Positions 14,926-22,761 of a DNA stretch of 23,749 bases are shown here, piece after piece. The notes under the pieces are model-generated. The model saw only the letters and a program-made list of their open reading frames with translations, did no database searches and was not told the origin of the DNA. How positions within the stretch are numbered: position 1 is the first letter of the stretch; each line of letters begins with the position of its first letter. The stretch is from Geobacter sp. GTDB lineage: Bacteria; Desulfobacterota; Desulfuromonadia; Geobacterales; DSM-12255. Made by a program: the position numbers and the translations under genes. The DNA lies in assembly GCA_012026855.1 (NCBI GenBank), contig VEOV01000078.1, positions 1 through 23,749 on the forward strand. The letters are read 5' to 3'.

Positions 14926-16704
14926 ATGAAAAAAATTCTGTCGGGACTGTTGGTTGTTCTTCTGCATGTTTCGGTCGCCAGTGCCAAAACTCTCATCCTG
15001 GAAGGTGAGCTGGAGAGTTCCATTTTGCTCAGTCAGCAGATCGGTTTTGCCGTCGACAAGCCGGTTGATACCCTGACGTTCAAGTTCGCCATGCCGGCTC
15101 AATTTTCCAATAAAGGGGTAAAGCAGGATCTGGTTTCAAAAATGATCAAGTTTCGCCCCGAGCCGGCTGAAGTGGAGGATGTAACCGACAGCTTTGGCAA
15201 CAGTTTCAAAAAAGTCACCTGGAACAGGCTGAAGCAGGATGTTTCCATCAACATGCAGTTTGAAACCAGAGTCAGATCTGCACTTTCTGCCATGACGAGC
15301 AAAGCAGAATTCCCATTGACAGGACTGGCCGCCAAGGAAAAAGTTTTTCTGAAAAGGACTGACATGGTTCAGTCTTCGGATAATGACATCGCTGAACTGT
15401 CTAAAACCCTCACTGGCGGTGCTGCCACTGAATTTGAGGCGGTCAGCTCCATCTTGAATTTTATTGCCGACAACATCAAATATACCTACAACCCGGTTCA
15501 GTATGACGCCAAATACACACTTGCCAACAGATCCGGCAACTGCCAGAATTTTGCCCATCTTTCCATGGCGCTGCTCCGGGCGGCTGGCATCCCGGCCAGG
15601 ATTGTCGGCGGCATCAGTCTCAAGGAGCAGTGGAAGGTTCCCATCGACGAAGAGCGATCTGTGGTGCAGGGCATGGGGCAGGGGGGGCATGCCTGGATGG
15701 AGATATATTTTCCCGACCTGGGGTGGCTCTCATACGATCCCCAGCAGTCGCGCCAGTTTACTTCATCACGCCATATCAAGCAGACTCACGGACTTGATTC
15801 TACTGATATAAACGATACCTGGAGTGCGGCACCCTATCTGCCGGCGTATTCTGAAAGTATTGATGCAAAATTTCTCGAAGACAGAATCGATGTCAAACTC
15901 AAAGGGTCAGATGTAGAGCCACGTCCCTATCTGGTAAGCAATTCGGTCAAGCTGGCCCAGAGCGAGCCGTCCGGTGATGTTGTACCGGTGATCCCCCCGG
16001 TTGCGGCGGGCGGCACTGTCCCCCCCCTTGTGGTCTCCACTAAGCCGGATTTGCCGGCCAAAAAGCCGGCACCGCCAACTAAAAAGCCTGAAACGAAGAA
16101 GCCCTCTCCGCCAAAGCCGGTTCTGCCGCCGCCTGCCAAAAAGCCTGCCCATGCTAATTATGACGAGTTCGGCAATATGGAGTTCCCCAATCTTGTGGAT
16201 ACTTTCCGGATAACCGGCAGTAGTGCCATGAAGGTCCTGGATAAGGAGACATCTGAATACGTCACTTCCACCAATGTCTATGCCCAGGCAATAAAGTTCG
16301 AGAATGATTTCTCCATGGAAAAGGTCTCGCTGGCGCTGCACCGTTTCGGTGGTGACGGTACGCTGATGCTCGACTTTGTTGAAGATGTCGATGGCAAGCC
16401 TAGTCTCACCGGACTGCGCTCTGATCCTGTCTACCTGGACAAGATCGGCCGCAAACCCGGCTATTACTGGGTCGACTTCAACTTCCGTTTTCCGGAAGGC
16501 ACACCGCAGATCACCAAGGGAAAATACTGGATCATCCTGCGCCATTACGGCGACGCCATCGTCAACTGGTTCTACATCCCCGGCAAACCCTACAGCGGCG
16601 GTGACGATACCCGCTCAACGGCAAAAGGTTATAAGTGGGAGGATATTCTTAACTACGATTTCGTTTTCAAGGTCAGAGGACGCGTAAAGACTGCGAAACC
16701 TTAA
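14926..16704 (+). CDS. Secreted transglutaminase-like protein with proline/lysine-rich linker
   Basis: The protein has 592 residues with a signal peptide (MKKILSGLLVVLLHVSVASA). An N-terminal beta-rich region (about 21-150) precedes a transglutaminase-like core (about 160-290). The papain-like triad is visible as Cys206 (RSGNCQNFAHL), His255 (GGHAWMEIYFP) and Asp271 (GWLSYDPQQ). A linker rich in Pro and Lys (about 373-408) joins a C-terminal beta-sandwich-like domain (about 415-592; VSLALHRFGGDGTLMLDFVED, YYWVDFNFRFPEG). Bacterial proteins of this type are usually proteases or amidases of the periplasm rather than cross-linkers. The Pro/Lys spacer could cross or touch peptidoglycan, which is inference. 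It diverges from the FlgT-like operon. Ribosome-binding site AGAGGT. I saw no terminator after it. Confidence 0.87.
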   Translation: MKKILSGLLVVLLHVSVASAKTLILEGELESSILLSQQIGFAVDKPVDTLTFKFAMPAQFSNKGVKQDLVSKMIKFRPEPAEVEDVTDSFGNSFKKVTWNRLKQDVSINMQFETRVRSALSAMTSKAEFPLTGLAAKEKVFLKRTDMVQSSDNDIAELSKTLTGGAATEFEAVSSILNFIADNIKYTYNPVQYDAKYTLANRSGNCQNFAHLSMALLRAAGIPARIVGGISLKEQWKVPIDEERSVVQGMGQGGHAWMEIYFPDLGWLSYDPQQSRQFTSSRHIKQTHGLDSTDINDTWSAAPYLPAYSESIDAKFLEDRIDVKLKGSDVEPRPYLVSNSVKLAQSEPSGDVVPVIPPVAAGGTVPPLVVSTKPDLPAKKPAPPTKKPETKKPSPPKPVLPPPAKKPAHANYDEFGNMEFPNLVDTFRITGSSAMKVLDKETSEYVTSTNVYAQAIKFENDFSMEKVSLALHRFGGDGTLMLDFVEDVDGKPSLTGLRSDPVYLDKIGRKPGYYWVDFNFRFPEGTPQITKGKYWIILRHYGDAIVNWFYIPGKPYSGGDDTRSTAKGYKWEDILNYDFVFKVRGRVKTAKP

Positions 16705-16742
16705 TTAATAGGTCTGAACGTGGTTTGATAGTCGCTTTTGAC

Positions 16743-16771
16743 TTGCCGCGGCTACGACTAGATGCTATTAA
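16743..16771 (+). promoter_or_regulatory. Candidate extended -10 promoter of prfB
   Basis: TTGCCG (16743-16748) and TATTAA (16766-16771) are 17 bases apart, and a TGC directly before the -10 makes it an extended -10. Each hexamer matches 4/6. The -10 overlaps the left arm of the inverted repeat at 16764-16791. An 8-bp palindrome GCCGCGGC (16745-16752) and arms TAGTCG/CGACTA (16729-16734, 16755-16760) surround the -35. Confidence 0.4.
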
Positions 16772-16791
16772 ACAGGGCACGTTTTAATAGC
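16764..16791. repeat. 9-bp inverted repeat just before the prfB ribosome-binding site
   Basis: GCTATTAAA (16764-16772) and TTTAATAGC (16783-16791) are perfect inverted arms around a 10-base centre. The right arm ends exactly where AAGGAGG (16792-16798) begins. As DNA it could be an operator over the -10. As RNA, in transcripts from upstream, it would be a hairpin abutting the ribosome-binding site. It has no T tract, so it is not an intrinsic terminator. Confidence 0.6.
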
Positions 16792-16804
16792 AAGGAGGCA
16801 GCAG

Positions 16805-17918
16805 ATGTTCAGGGAAGAAACAGCAAAAGTAGATGAGCTTTCGGAGCGTATTGCCAAGCTTCGGGGGTCTCTTTGACATAGATCGAAAACGTGAGGATAT
16901 TCAGGAGATTGAATCACGCATTGCTCTGCCTGGTTTTTGGGATGATAACGAAAGCGCACAAAATGTTCTGCGAGAAAGAACTTCCATCGAGAAAGTGCTT
17001 GATTGCTGGGATGGTCTGGTACGCAAGGCTGATGATATCCGGGTTCTGATTGAGCTCGGGAGTGAAGTGGAGGACGAGGCAACTCTTGCCGAAGCACACG
17101 AGCTGAATGCTGAACTTGAAAAATCAGTTGAGGCGGCTGAGTTTCAAAGGATGCTGTCAGGCCCCCACGACAGAAGTTCCTGTTATCTATCCATAAATTC
17201 CGGCGCCGGTGGTACTGAGTCACAGGACTGGGCAGAGATGCTCTTGCGCATGTATCTGCGCTACTGCGAACGAAAAGGCTGGCGCACTGATATCACTGAA
17301 TACCAGCCCGGCGACGAAGCCGGCATGAAGAGCTGTACCGTTACCGTCACCGGTGAGTATGCCTACGGCTATCTCAGGGCCGAGGCCGGCATCCACAGGT
17401 TGGTGCGGATTTCCCCTTTTGACAGCAATGCCCGCCGTCATACCTCCTTTGCTTCAGTTTTTGCTTTTCCCGAGATTGCCGATGACATCGAGGTCAAGAT
17501 CGTCGAGTCTGATCTGCGCGTCGACACCTACCGTTCCAGCGGCGCCGGCGGGCAGCATGTCAATACCACGGACTCGGCCATCAGGATCACCCACATACCC
17601 ACCGGTATAGTTGTTGCCTGCCAGAGCGAACGGAGTCAGCACTCCAACAGGGCATCCGCCATGAAGGTTCTCCGGTCAAAACTTTATGAGCGCGAGATTC
17701 AGGAGCGGGAGGCCAAGGCTGCCGAATTTTCAGCCGACAAGAAAGAAATCGGCTGGGGGAGTCAGATTCGCTCCTATGTACTGCATCCCTACAAAATGGT
17801 AAAAGATCTGCGCACCGGCGTAGAGACTGGTAATCCTGATGCCGTACTGGATGGCGATCTTGAGGATTTTGTAGTTGCTTTCCTGATGGGGGTGAGAAGG
17901 AGCGTTACCGATGAGTAA
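16805..17918 (+). CDS. prfB: Peptide chain release factor 2 (programmed +1 frameshift)
   Basis: RF2 reads the UAA and UGA stop codons and triggers release of the finished protein. The first frame runs 23 codons from ATG (MFREETAKVDELSERIAKLR...) to TGA at 16874. A +1 shift after CTT (16871-16873) resumes at GAC 16875 and gives about 370 residues. The anticodon-like SPF motif is at residues 203-205 and the catalytic GGQ at 248-250 (SSGAGGQHVNTTDSA), both within two residues of the E. coli positions. Without the shift only a 23-residue peptide is made, which autoregulates RF2. Ribosome-binding site AAGGAGG lies 6 bases before the ATG. The stop overlaps the start of the next gene by 8 bases. Confidence 0.96.
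16863..16877 (+). promoter_or_regulatory. RF2 programmed frameshift site
   Basis: An internal Shine-Dalgarno-like GGGGG (16863-16867) stands three bases before CTT-TGA-C, the same geometry as the E. coli site. The preceding base is C rather than the usual A (CGGGGG instead of AGGGGG), which may slightly weaken the internal pairing. Slow reading of the TGA by RF2 allows the ribosome to slip +1 on CTT. Confidence 0.95.
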
Positions 17919-18705
17919 CGGTAACCTGTGTCGCTCATTCTTTGTGGCCTGTTCACTGATACTGGTCAGTGCTACTTCCGGTTGTGCCACCCAGATGAAG
18001 AGCGTGGCCGGCGTCTCCAGGCTCGGTTATTCGATCCAGGTGGGGGCGTTTTCCGACGTGCGCAACGCCGAACGTTTGACCGTCAAACTGCAGAGCAAGG
18101 GGATCGAGGCGTTTTATTTCCGCAAGGACAGTGGCGTTTATGTAGTCCGCTTCGGCGATTATTCCTCCAAAGACCGGGCAAAAAAAGCCGCTGAGAAACT
18201 CGTTGCGGAAAAACTTGCCGAGAGCTATTTTATTGCCTCTCCTGACGCAGTCTTCAGTAAAACCGTCAAGGTTGATACGGTACACAAGCCTGCTTCAAGC
18301 ATTGCTCCACGGGAGAAGAGCCGGCAATCCTCGGATATGGGGGGCATAGCAGCCCGTACTGCCGAGCGGTTTGTAGGGATCCCTTATCGCTGGGGCGGGG
18401 ACAATGTCGTTGAGGGTATGGATTGCAGCGGTTTTGTCCGCGCTGTTTACAACCTGTGCGGGGTCAATATTCCACGCACCTCCGGTGAACAGTTCAGGAC
18501 GGGCGACAAGGTGACCAGGGATTCTCTTAAAGACGGAGACCTGGTGTTTTTCGGTGCATCCAGTGATCGTATCAATCATGTGGGGATTTACGTAGGCAAC
18601 GGTCGTTTCGTCCATGCCCCCCGTAGAGGTGACGAGATCAAGGTGTCTACCATTGATGAGAGATATTTTGCAGAGAGATTTATGGGTGCTAGAAGATATT
18701 TTTGA
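17911..18705 (+). CDS. Lipoprotein with SPOR and NlpC/P60 domains
   Basis: This is a 264-residue predicted cell-wall endopeptidase. A lipobox ATSGC (Cys25) anchors it. A SPOR domain (about 38-112; YSIQVGAFSDVRNAERL, YVVRFGDYSSKDRAKKAAE) binds peptidoglycan lacking stem peptides, as at division septa. The NlpC/P60 domain (about 145-264) carries Cys172 (MDCSGF), His223 (INHVGIYVGNG) and His235 (FVHAP), the expected triad. Proteins of this type cut peptide stems of peptidoglycan. Its ATG lies within the last codons of prfB (8-base overlap), so translation is probably coupled to RF2. That is unusual for an envelope enzyme and may simply reflect tight packing. Confidence 0.92.
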   Translation: MSNGNLCRSFFVACSLILVSATSGCATQMKSVAGVSRLGYSIQVGAFSDVRNAERLTVKLQSKGIEAFYFRKDSGVYVVRFGDYSSKDRAKKAAEKLVAEKLAESYFIASPDAVFSKTVKVDTVHKPASSIAPREKSRQSSDMGGIAARTAERFVGIPYRWGGDNVVEGMDCSGFVRAVYNLCGVNIPRTSGEQFRTGDKVTRDSLKDGDLVFFGASSDRINHVGIYVGNGRFVHAPRRGDEIKVSTIDERYFAERFMGARRYF

Positions 18706-18722
18706 ATTTATGAGGTAACGGT

Positions 18723-19964
18723 ATGGCTATTGTTAAACCCTTCAGGGGACTACGTCCGCCAGTGGCACTTGCCGACAAAGTGGCAGCGCTTCCCTATGAC
18801 GTCATGAATACGGAAGAGGCCAGGGCGATGGCTTTGGGCAACAGTCGCAGCTTTCTACATATTTCTCGCCCTGAGATTGACCTGCCAGCAGATATGGACA
18901 TTCATGCAGAGCCGGTCTACAGGCAGGGACAGGAGAATCTGGCCGCATTTATCAAGAGCGGTGTGCTGATTCAGGACAGTTGCGAATGCTACTATGTTTA
19001 CCGCCAGAAAATGGGCAGTGTCGTGCAGACCGGGCTGGTAGCCTGTTCTGCGGTCGACGACTACCAGAGCGGCGTGATCAAGAAGCATGAACTTACCAGG
19101 GCTGACAAGGAAGAAGACCGGGTCAAGCATATCGACTATCTCGATGCCAATGATGAGCCGGTCTTTTACACCTTCCGCCACAACCAGACCATGGCTGCTC
19201 TGCTGAAAACGGTGACCACTGCCACTCCCGAATACGACTTTACTACTGACGATGGTGTTTCTCACACTCTTTGGGTAGTCCGTGACACACAGCTTATTGC
19301 AGAGTTTACCACTGCTCTGCATGACATCGCGACGCTTTATGTGGCAGATGGTCATCATCGCAGTGCCGCCGCCAGCCGGGTCAGGGAGCTGCGCAAAGCG
19401 GCCAATCCATCCCATGACGGCACAGAAGAGTACAATTATTTTCTGACGGTTATCTTTCCTGATACTGAGCTGAACATCATGTCCTACAATCGTGCTGTCA
19501 AAGATCTTCACGGGCATTCCCTGGCCGAGTTTATGACACTGGTGAGCCGGAGCTTTGAAATTACGCCACTCACTTCCAGAAGGGAAGGTCTGGAGAGGCA
19601 TCTGTTCGGTATGTACCTTGACGGGAAATGGTACGAGCTTGCTGCCAGAGAAGAATCTTTTGACGCTGATGATCCTGTCGCTTGCCTGGATGTGTCAATT
19701 CTGCAGAACAACCTGCTCAGTCCCGTGCTTGGCATTCGCAACCCGCGCATCGATCAGCGCATCCATTTTGTTGGCGGGATCAGGGGCGCGGCCGAGCTTG
19801 AGAGACTTGTCGACAGCGGTGAGTATGAGGTTGCGTTCGAGCTTTTTCATACAACCATTGACGAGTTGATGGCACTTGCCGATGCGGAAAAGATAATGCC
19901 GCCTAAATCCACCTGGTTCGAGCCCAAGTTGAGATCAGGGCTTTTTGTCCATCAGCTTTCCTGA
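18723..19964 (+). CDS. DUF1015 family protein
   Basis: This 413-residue cytoplasmic protein has no signal or membrane segment. It opens with IVKPFRGLRPP and AALPYDVMNTEEAR, the typical N-terminus of the DUF1015 family. The central motif VADGHHRSAAASR starts at residue 207. The conserved HELTRADKEEDRVKHIDYL lies near residues 121-139. No reaction is established to my knowledge. In other genomes the gene is often near amino-acid biosynthesis genes, but not here. It follows the NlpC/P60 gene by 17 bases with a GAGGT ribosome-binding site and reads as part of the prfB transcript. Confidence 0.88.
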   Translation: MAIVKPFRGLRPPVALADKVAALPYDVMNTEEARAMALGNSRSFLHISRPEIDLPADMDIHAEPVYRQGQENLAAFIKSGVLIQDSCECYYVYRQKMGSVVQTGLVACSAVDDYQSGVIKKHELTRADKEEDRVKHIDYLDANDEPVFYTFRHNQTMAALLKTVTTATPEYDFTTDDGVSHTLWVVRDTQLIAEFTTALHDIATLYVADGHHRSAAASRVRELRKAANPSHDGTEEYNYFLTVIFPDTELNIMSYNRAVKDLHGHSLAEFMTLVSRSFEITPLTSRREGLERHLFGMYLDGKWYELAAREESFDADDPVACLDVSILQNNLLSPVLGIRNPRIDQRIHFVGGIRGAAELERLVDSGEYEVAFELFHTTIDELMALADAEKIMPPKSTWFEPKLRSGLFVHQLS

Positions 19965-19987
19965 TACCAGTTCTGTCAGAGGTAATT

Positions 19988-20452
19988 ATGCGCCCAGTTA
20001 TCAGAGTTGCATCCTTAGTTTGCGTAGCATCGTCATTGCTGATGTCTGCCTGTACCAGGAGTGAGCCGGTTGCGCCTTCTCCAGCGGCTACTCAGGGCAC
20101 AACAGCTGCAACCATGAAGAAGACCCCATCCGGCCTGCAGTATGAGGATCTTGTGGCCGGCAGCGGTAACACTCCATCGCCGGGCAAGCAGGTCACGGTC
20201 CATTACACCGGCTGGCTGACGAATGGCACCAAGTTTGACAGCTCACTCGACAATAATCAGCCTTTTACCTTTACCATTGGCAAAGGTGAGGTGGTTCCCG
20301 GCTGGGATGAGGGTGTCATGACCATGAAAATCGGCGGCAAACGTAAACTTGTCATTCCGCCGGAGCTTGGTTACGGCGCTGCAGGTGCAGGCGGGGTTAT
20401 ACCTCCCAATGCAACACTTGTTTTTGAAGTTATTCTGCTTGACGTCAGGTGA
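19988..20452 (+). CDS. FKBP-type peptidyl-prolyl isomerase lipoprotein
   Basis: This 154-residue protein has a lipoprotein signal (lipobox LMSAC, Cys22). A short Ala/Thr/Pro-rich spacer leads to one complete FKBP domain (about 46-154). Landmarks are VHYTGWLTNGTKFDSS, VVPGWDEGVMTMKIGGKRK, IPPELGYG and GVIPPNATLVFEVILLDV. It catalyses cis-trans isomerisation at proline bonds and probably helps fold exported proteins. The lipid anchor suggests the outer or inner membrane facing the periplasm. The AAAAC-type dimerisation region of the FkpA kind is missing, so it is a minimal FKBP. Ribosome-binding site GAGGT. The next gene starts 2 bases after its stop. Confidence 0.94.
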   Translation: MRPVIRVASLVCVASSLLMSACTRSEPVAPSPAATQGTTAATMKKTPSGLQYEDLVAGSGNTPSPGKQVTVHYTGWLTNGTKFDSSLDNNQPFTFTIGKGEVVPGWDEGVMTMKIGGKRKLVIPPELGYGAAGAGGVIPPNATLVFEVILLDVR

Positions 20453-20454
20453 TA

Positions 20455-21438
20455 ATGAACCGTTTGTCTTTATTTGTGCCTGCTCTGCTATTGATCGCTG
20501 CCACTGTTTCGGCAGCTGACTCGAAATCTGCTTCGATTTATCTTGATGGCGCCGTTGTCGAGCAGACGACATCCGCCAGGAAAGGTTATCTTGAGGTTAT
20601 CCTGCCTGCTTCAGTGGCGGCTGACTCTTTAAGAATCAAACCGGTCGGGTCAGCGGAAATACTCCGGGTTACCACTGCGCCGTTGAAACCTGGCAACAGC
20701 GATGAAAAGGAGCTTGAAACCATTGTTGCCAAAGAGGAGCTGTTGCATGACCGCTTGAAAGCCCTCTCAGTCAAGGAGGAAATTTTCAAGGCAGCGGCAA
20801 AATCCCAGAGCGGCAAGGCTCCGCGGCGTACCAAGACCAATCCTGAACCAATGACTACAATCCGCCAGGGAACCGATTATGCCATCGCCCAACTGGAAGC
20901 CGTTTACCAGGCAAGAAGGCGTACTGAAAAAGAGCTTGCTGCCCTGCTTAAACGAAAAAACAGTGTCAGGAAAAGTGTCTCTGCCGCAGCTTTGGTAGCT
21001 AAGGTGTGGGTGTCGCCTGCCAACGGAGCGGTTGTTGCTACGTGGTTGCAGACAGATATCAACTGGACTCCTGAATATCAACTTCGTATCGACTCTGCCG
21101 GTGCCGCCCAACTCGGTATTTTTGTGCAAACAGGATATTCGGGCAGTTTTTCATCCAAATCTTATTATTTTTCAAACAACCAGTCGCCATCTACGCCTAT
21201 TTTGATTGCGTCCGGCAATCATCCGGCTCTTAAATTCCCCGTAACAGTGACCTCCATAAGTGACAGTGACTTGAAAAAACCGCTGAGCGTGACAGTCGTG
21301 AACTCAACACCTTTGGCCTGGCCCCAGGGGGAGATTTCCTGCTTCCGGAGTGGCAGCTATCAGGGGCGAGGGGTGTTGTCCGCTACCGGGCAGGGGAAAA
21401 CGGTTGACATCAGCTGTAGTGGCGTTGAGTTAAAGTAA
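20455..21438 (+). CDS. Short exported DUF4140/DUF4139-like protein
   Basis: The protein has 327 residues from the ATG at 20455. A GTG six bases earlier is in frame but has no ribosome-binding site, whereas AGGTGA precedes the ATG closely. A signal peptide ends near VSA (residue 20). Residues about 26-75 match the DUF4140 N-terminal pattern (IYLDGAVVEQTTS, GYLEVILPASVAADSLRIKP). A helical or coiled segment with an unusual basic insert (about 83-175) is followed by a strand-rich part with INWTPEYQLRID, the DUF4139 hallmark. Relatives are usually much longer (around 500 residues), so the C-terminal beta domain is shortened here. Function is unknown. Four bases separate nothing but the FKBP stop, so they are co-translated. 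Confidence 0.7.
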   Translation: MNRLSLFVPALLLIAATVSAADSKSASIYLDGAVVEQTTSARKGYLEVILPASVAADSLRIKPVGSAEILRVTTAPLKPGNSDEKELETIVAKEELLHDRLKALSVKEEIFKAAAKSQSGKAPRRTKTNPEPMTTIRQGTDYAIAQLEAVYQARRRTEKELAALLKRKNSVRKSVSAAALVAKVWVSPANGAVVATWLQTDINWTPEYQLRIDSAGAAQLGIFVQTGYSGSFSSKSYYFSNNQSPSTPILIASGNHPALKFPVTVTSISDSDLKKPLSVTVVNSTPLAWPQGEISCFRSGSYQGRGVLSATGQGKTVDISCSGVELK

Positions 21439-21460
21439 AACCTTATAATTGGAGTCTTAA

Positions 21461-22678
21461 ATGGTTAAAAAACATGGCAATATCGCCGCAGTTCTCTTTG
21501 CATTGACTATATCCTTTCTCTCAGGTTGCGGTAGTAGTTCGTCGTCCACCCCGACAACCGTGCCTAACTCGGCTACGATTTTCTATGCCCATAATCTTGT
21601 TTTCAGAAATAGCACGACTTTGATGTCAACCGGTTATAACGGTTTTGGCCAACTGGGCACCGGTAACCTGGGGAGCAGAACTGCCCTTGGTCCGTTGTCG
21701 GCCTATTATCCGTTCAGCGGTTTTGCCACAGGTGGCAACCACTCGGTAGCATTCTTCAACAACAGTACAGTGAGGTCCTGGGGTTATAACGCCTTTGGTC
21801 AGCTCGGTAACAACAGCACGACCTACAGCAGCGATCCCGTACCTGTTTTTGCCAATCGCAGTGCTACAGTCAAATTATCAGGGGTAAAAGCCGTTGCCGC
21901 CGGGGCTTATCATACCCTTGCCTTGAAGAACGATGACACCCTGTGGGGCTGGGGGCAGAATTATTACGGGCAGCTGGGGGTTGACTTTCAAGCTACGCCC
22001 CCTTTTAATGTCAGTTATGTGGCAGTCAAAGCCAACAGCGCCGGCATCAGTTTCTCCAATATCAGCTCCATTGCTGCCAATGGTTATCACTCCCTTGCCC
22101 GGGCCAACGGCTTTGTCTGGGCCTGGGGCTACAACGGCACAGGCCAGCTCGGGATCGATCCCAAGGTCACCGGGGCAATGTCGTCACCTAACCGGGTTCC
22201 CATACCAGCGTCAGGCATTATTAATATAGCTGCCGGCGGGGCATCTAGCTATGCTGTTGCAAAAGATAATACTATTTGGGCTTGGGGGTATAATGCTTAC
22301 GGCCAGTTGGGCAACGGCTCATTGACTCAAAATTACATTCCAACTCAGGTAGTTAAGTCTGACCTCACGCCGTTGACCGGCGTTGTCCAGGTGGCTGCAG
22401 GTGTTTCCCATGGTCTGGCAAGACTTTCTGATCAAACAGTCTGGGCCTGGGGTTACAACTTTTTCGGCCAGCTTGGTAAAGGTAGTGTCAAGGACAGCAG
22501 TGTTGCCGTGCAGGTTGTCCTTCCTGCCGGGGTTGTCACTGATATTCGGGCATTCGGGTCATCCTCCATGGCTAAAGTCAATGGCGTTTGGTATGTCTGG
22601 GGTGACAACTATTACGGTCAGCTGGGGCTTATCACCATCGGCAAGATTTTACTGCCTGAAATAATGCTCGGCCTCTGA
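21461..22678 (+). CDS. RCC1-repeat beta-propeller lipoprotein
   Basis: This 405-residue lipoprotein has the lipobox LSGC (Cys23) followed by a Ser-rich spacer. The rest is built of seven RCC1 repeats, each ending in a copy of WGYNxxGQLG: TGYNGFGQLG, WGYNAFGQLG, WGQNYYGQLG, WGYNGTGQLG, WGYNAYGQLG, WGYNFFGQLG and WGDNYYGQLG. Seven blades make a closed propeller. The first copy has Thr for Trp, and the third and seventh vary at Tyr. The protein is probably a binding scaffold on the cell surface or in the periplasm. The partner is unknown. It lies 22 bases after the DUF4139-like gene, with GGAG 5 to 8 bases before the ATG. It is the last gene before lysS. Confidence 0.92.
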   Translation: MVKKHGNIAAVLFALTISFLSGCGSSSSSTPTTVPNSATIFYAHNLVFRNSTTLMSTGYNGFGQLGTGNLGSRTALGPLSAYYPFSGFATGGNHSVAFFNNSTVRSWGYNAFGQLGNNSTTYSSDPVPVFANRSATVKLSGVKAVAAGAYHTLALKNDDTLWGWGQNYYGQLGVDFQATPPFNVSYVAVKANSAGISFSNISSIAANGYHSLARANGFVWAWGYNGTGQLGIDPKVTGAMSSPNRVPIPASGIINIAAGGASSYAVAKDNTIWAWGYNAYGQLGNGSLTQNYIPTQVVKSDLTPLTGVVQVAAGVSHGLARLSDQTVWAWGYNFFGQLGKGSVKDSSVAVQVVLPAGVVTDIRAFGSSSMAKVNGVWYVWGDNYYGQLGLITIGKILLPEIMLGL

Positions 22679-22693
22679 TGACCTGCTTTAACC

Positions 22694-22722
22694 TTGACGC
22701 TCCCGCTGTTTCGGTCTATTTT
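22694..22722 (+). promoter_or_regulatory. Candidate promoter of lysS
   Basis: TTGACG (22694-22699, 5/6) and TATTTT (22717-22722, 4/6) are 17 bases apart, in the 83-base spacer between the RCC1 gene and lysS. The expected start leaves a leader of about 33 bases with AAAGGAG before the GTG. I saw no T-box or other attenuator. Confidence 0.5.
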
Positions 22723-22761
22723 TACAGTTTCTGTTTTTGGTTATAAATAAAGGAGTTATTT

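Noticed and set aside
15907..16545. Antisense open frame (212 codons) opposite the transglutaminase gene
   Set aside because: It has no signal, domain or ribosome-binding site, and the plus-strand gene has a complete catalytic triad and signal peptide.
16729..16760. Nested repeats TAGTCG...CGACTA around GCCGCGGC as a terminator after the transglutaminase gene
   Set aside because: The outer arms are short and far apart and no T tract follows. It is kept only as a note around the prfB promoter.
18855..19601. Long antisense open frame (248 codons) on the minus strand inside the DUF1015 gene
   Set aside because: It lies wholly opposite a well-supported gene, has no recognisable domain, and reflects codon structure of the real gene.
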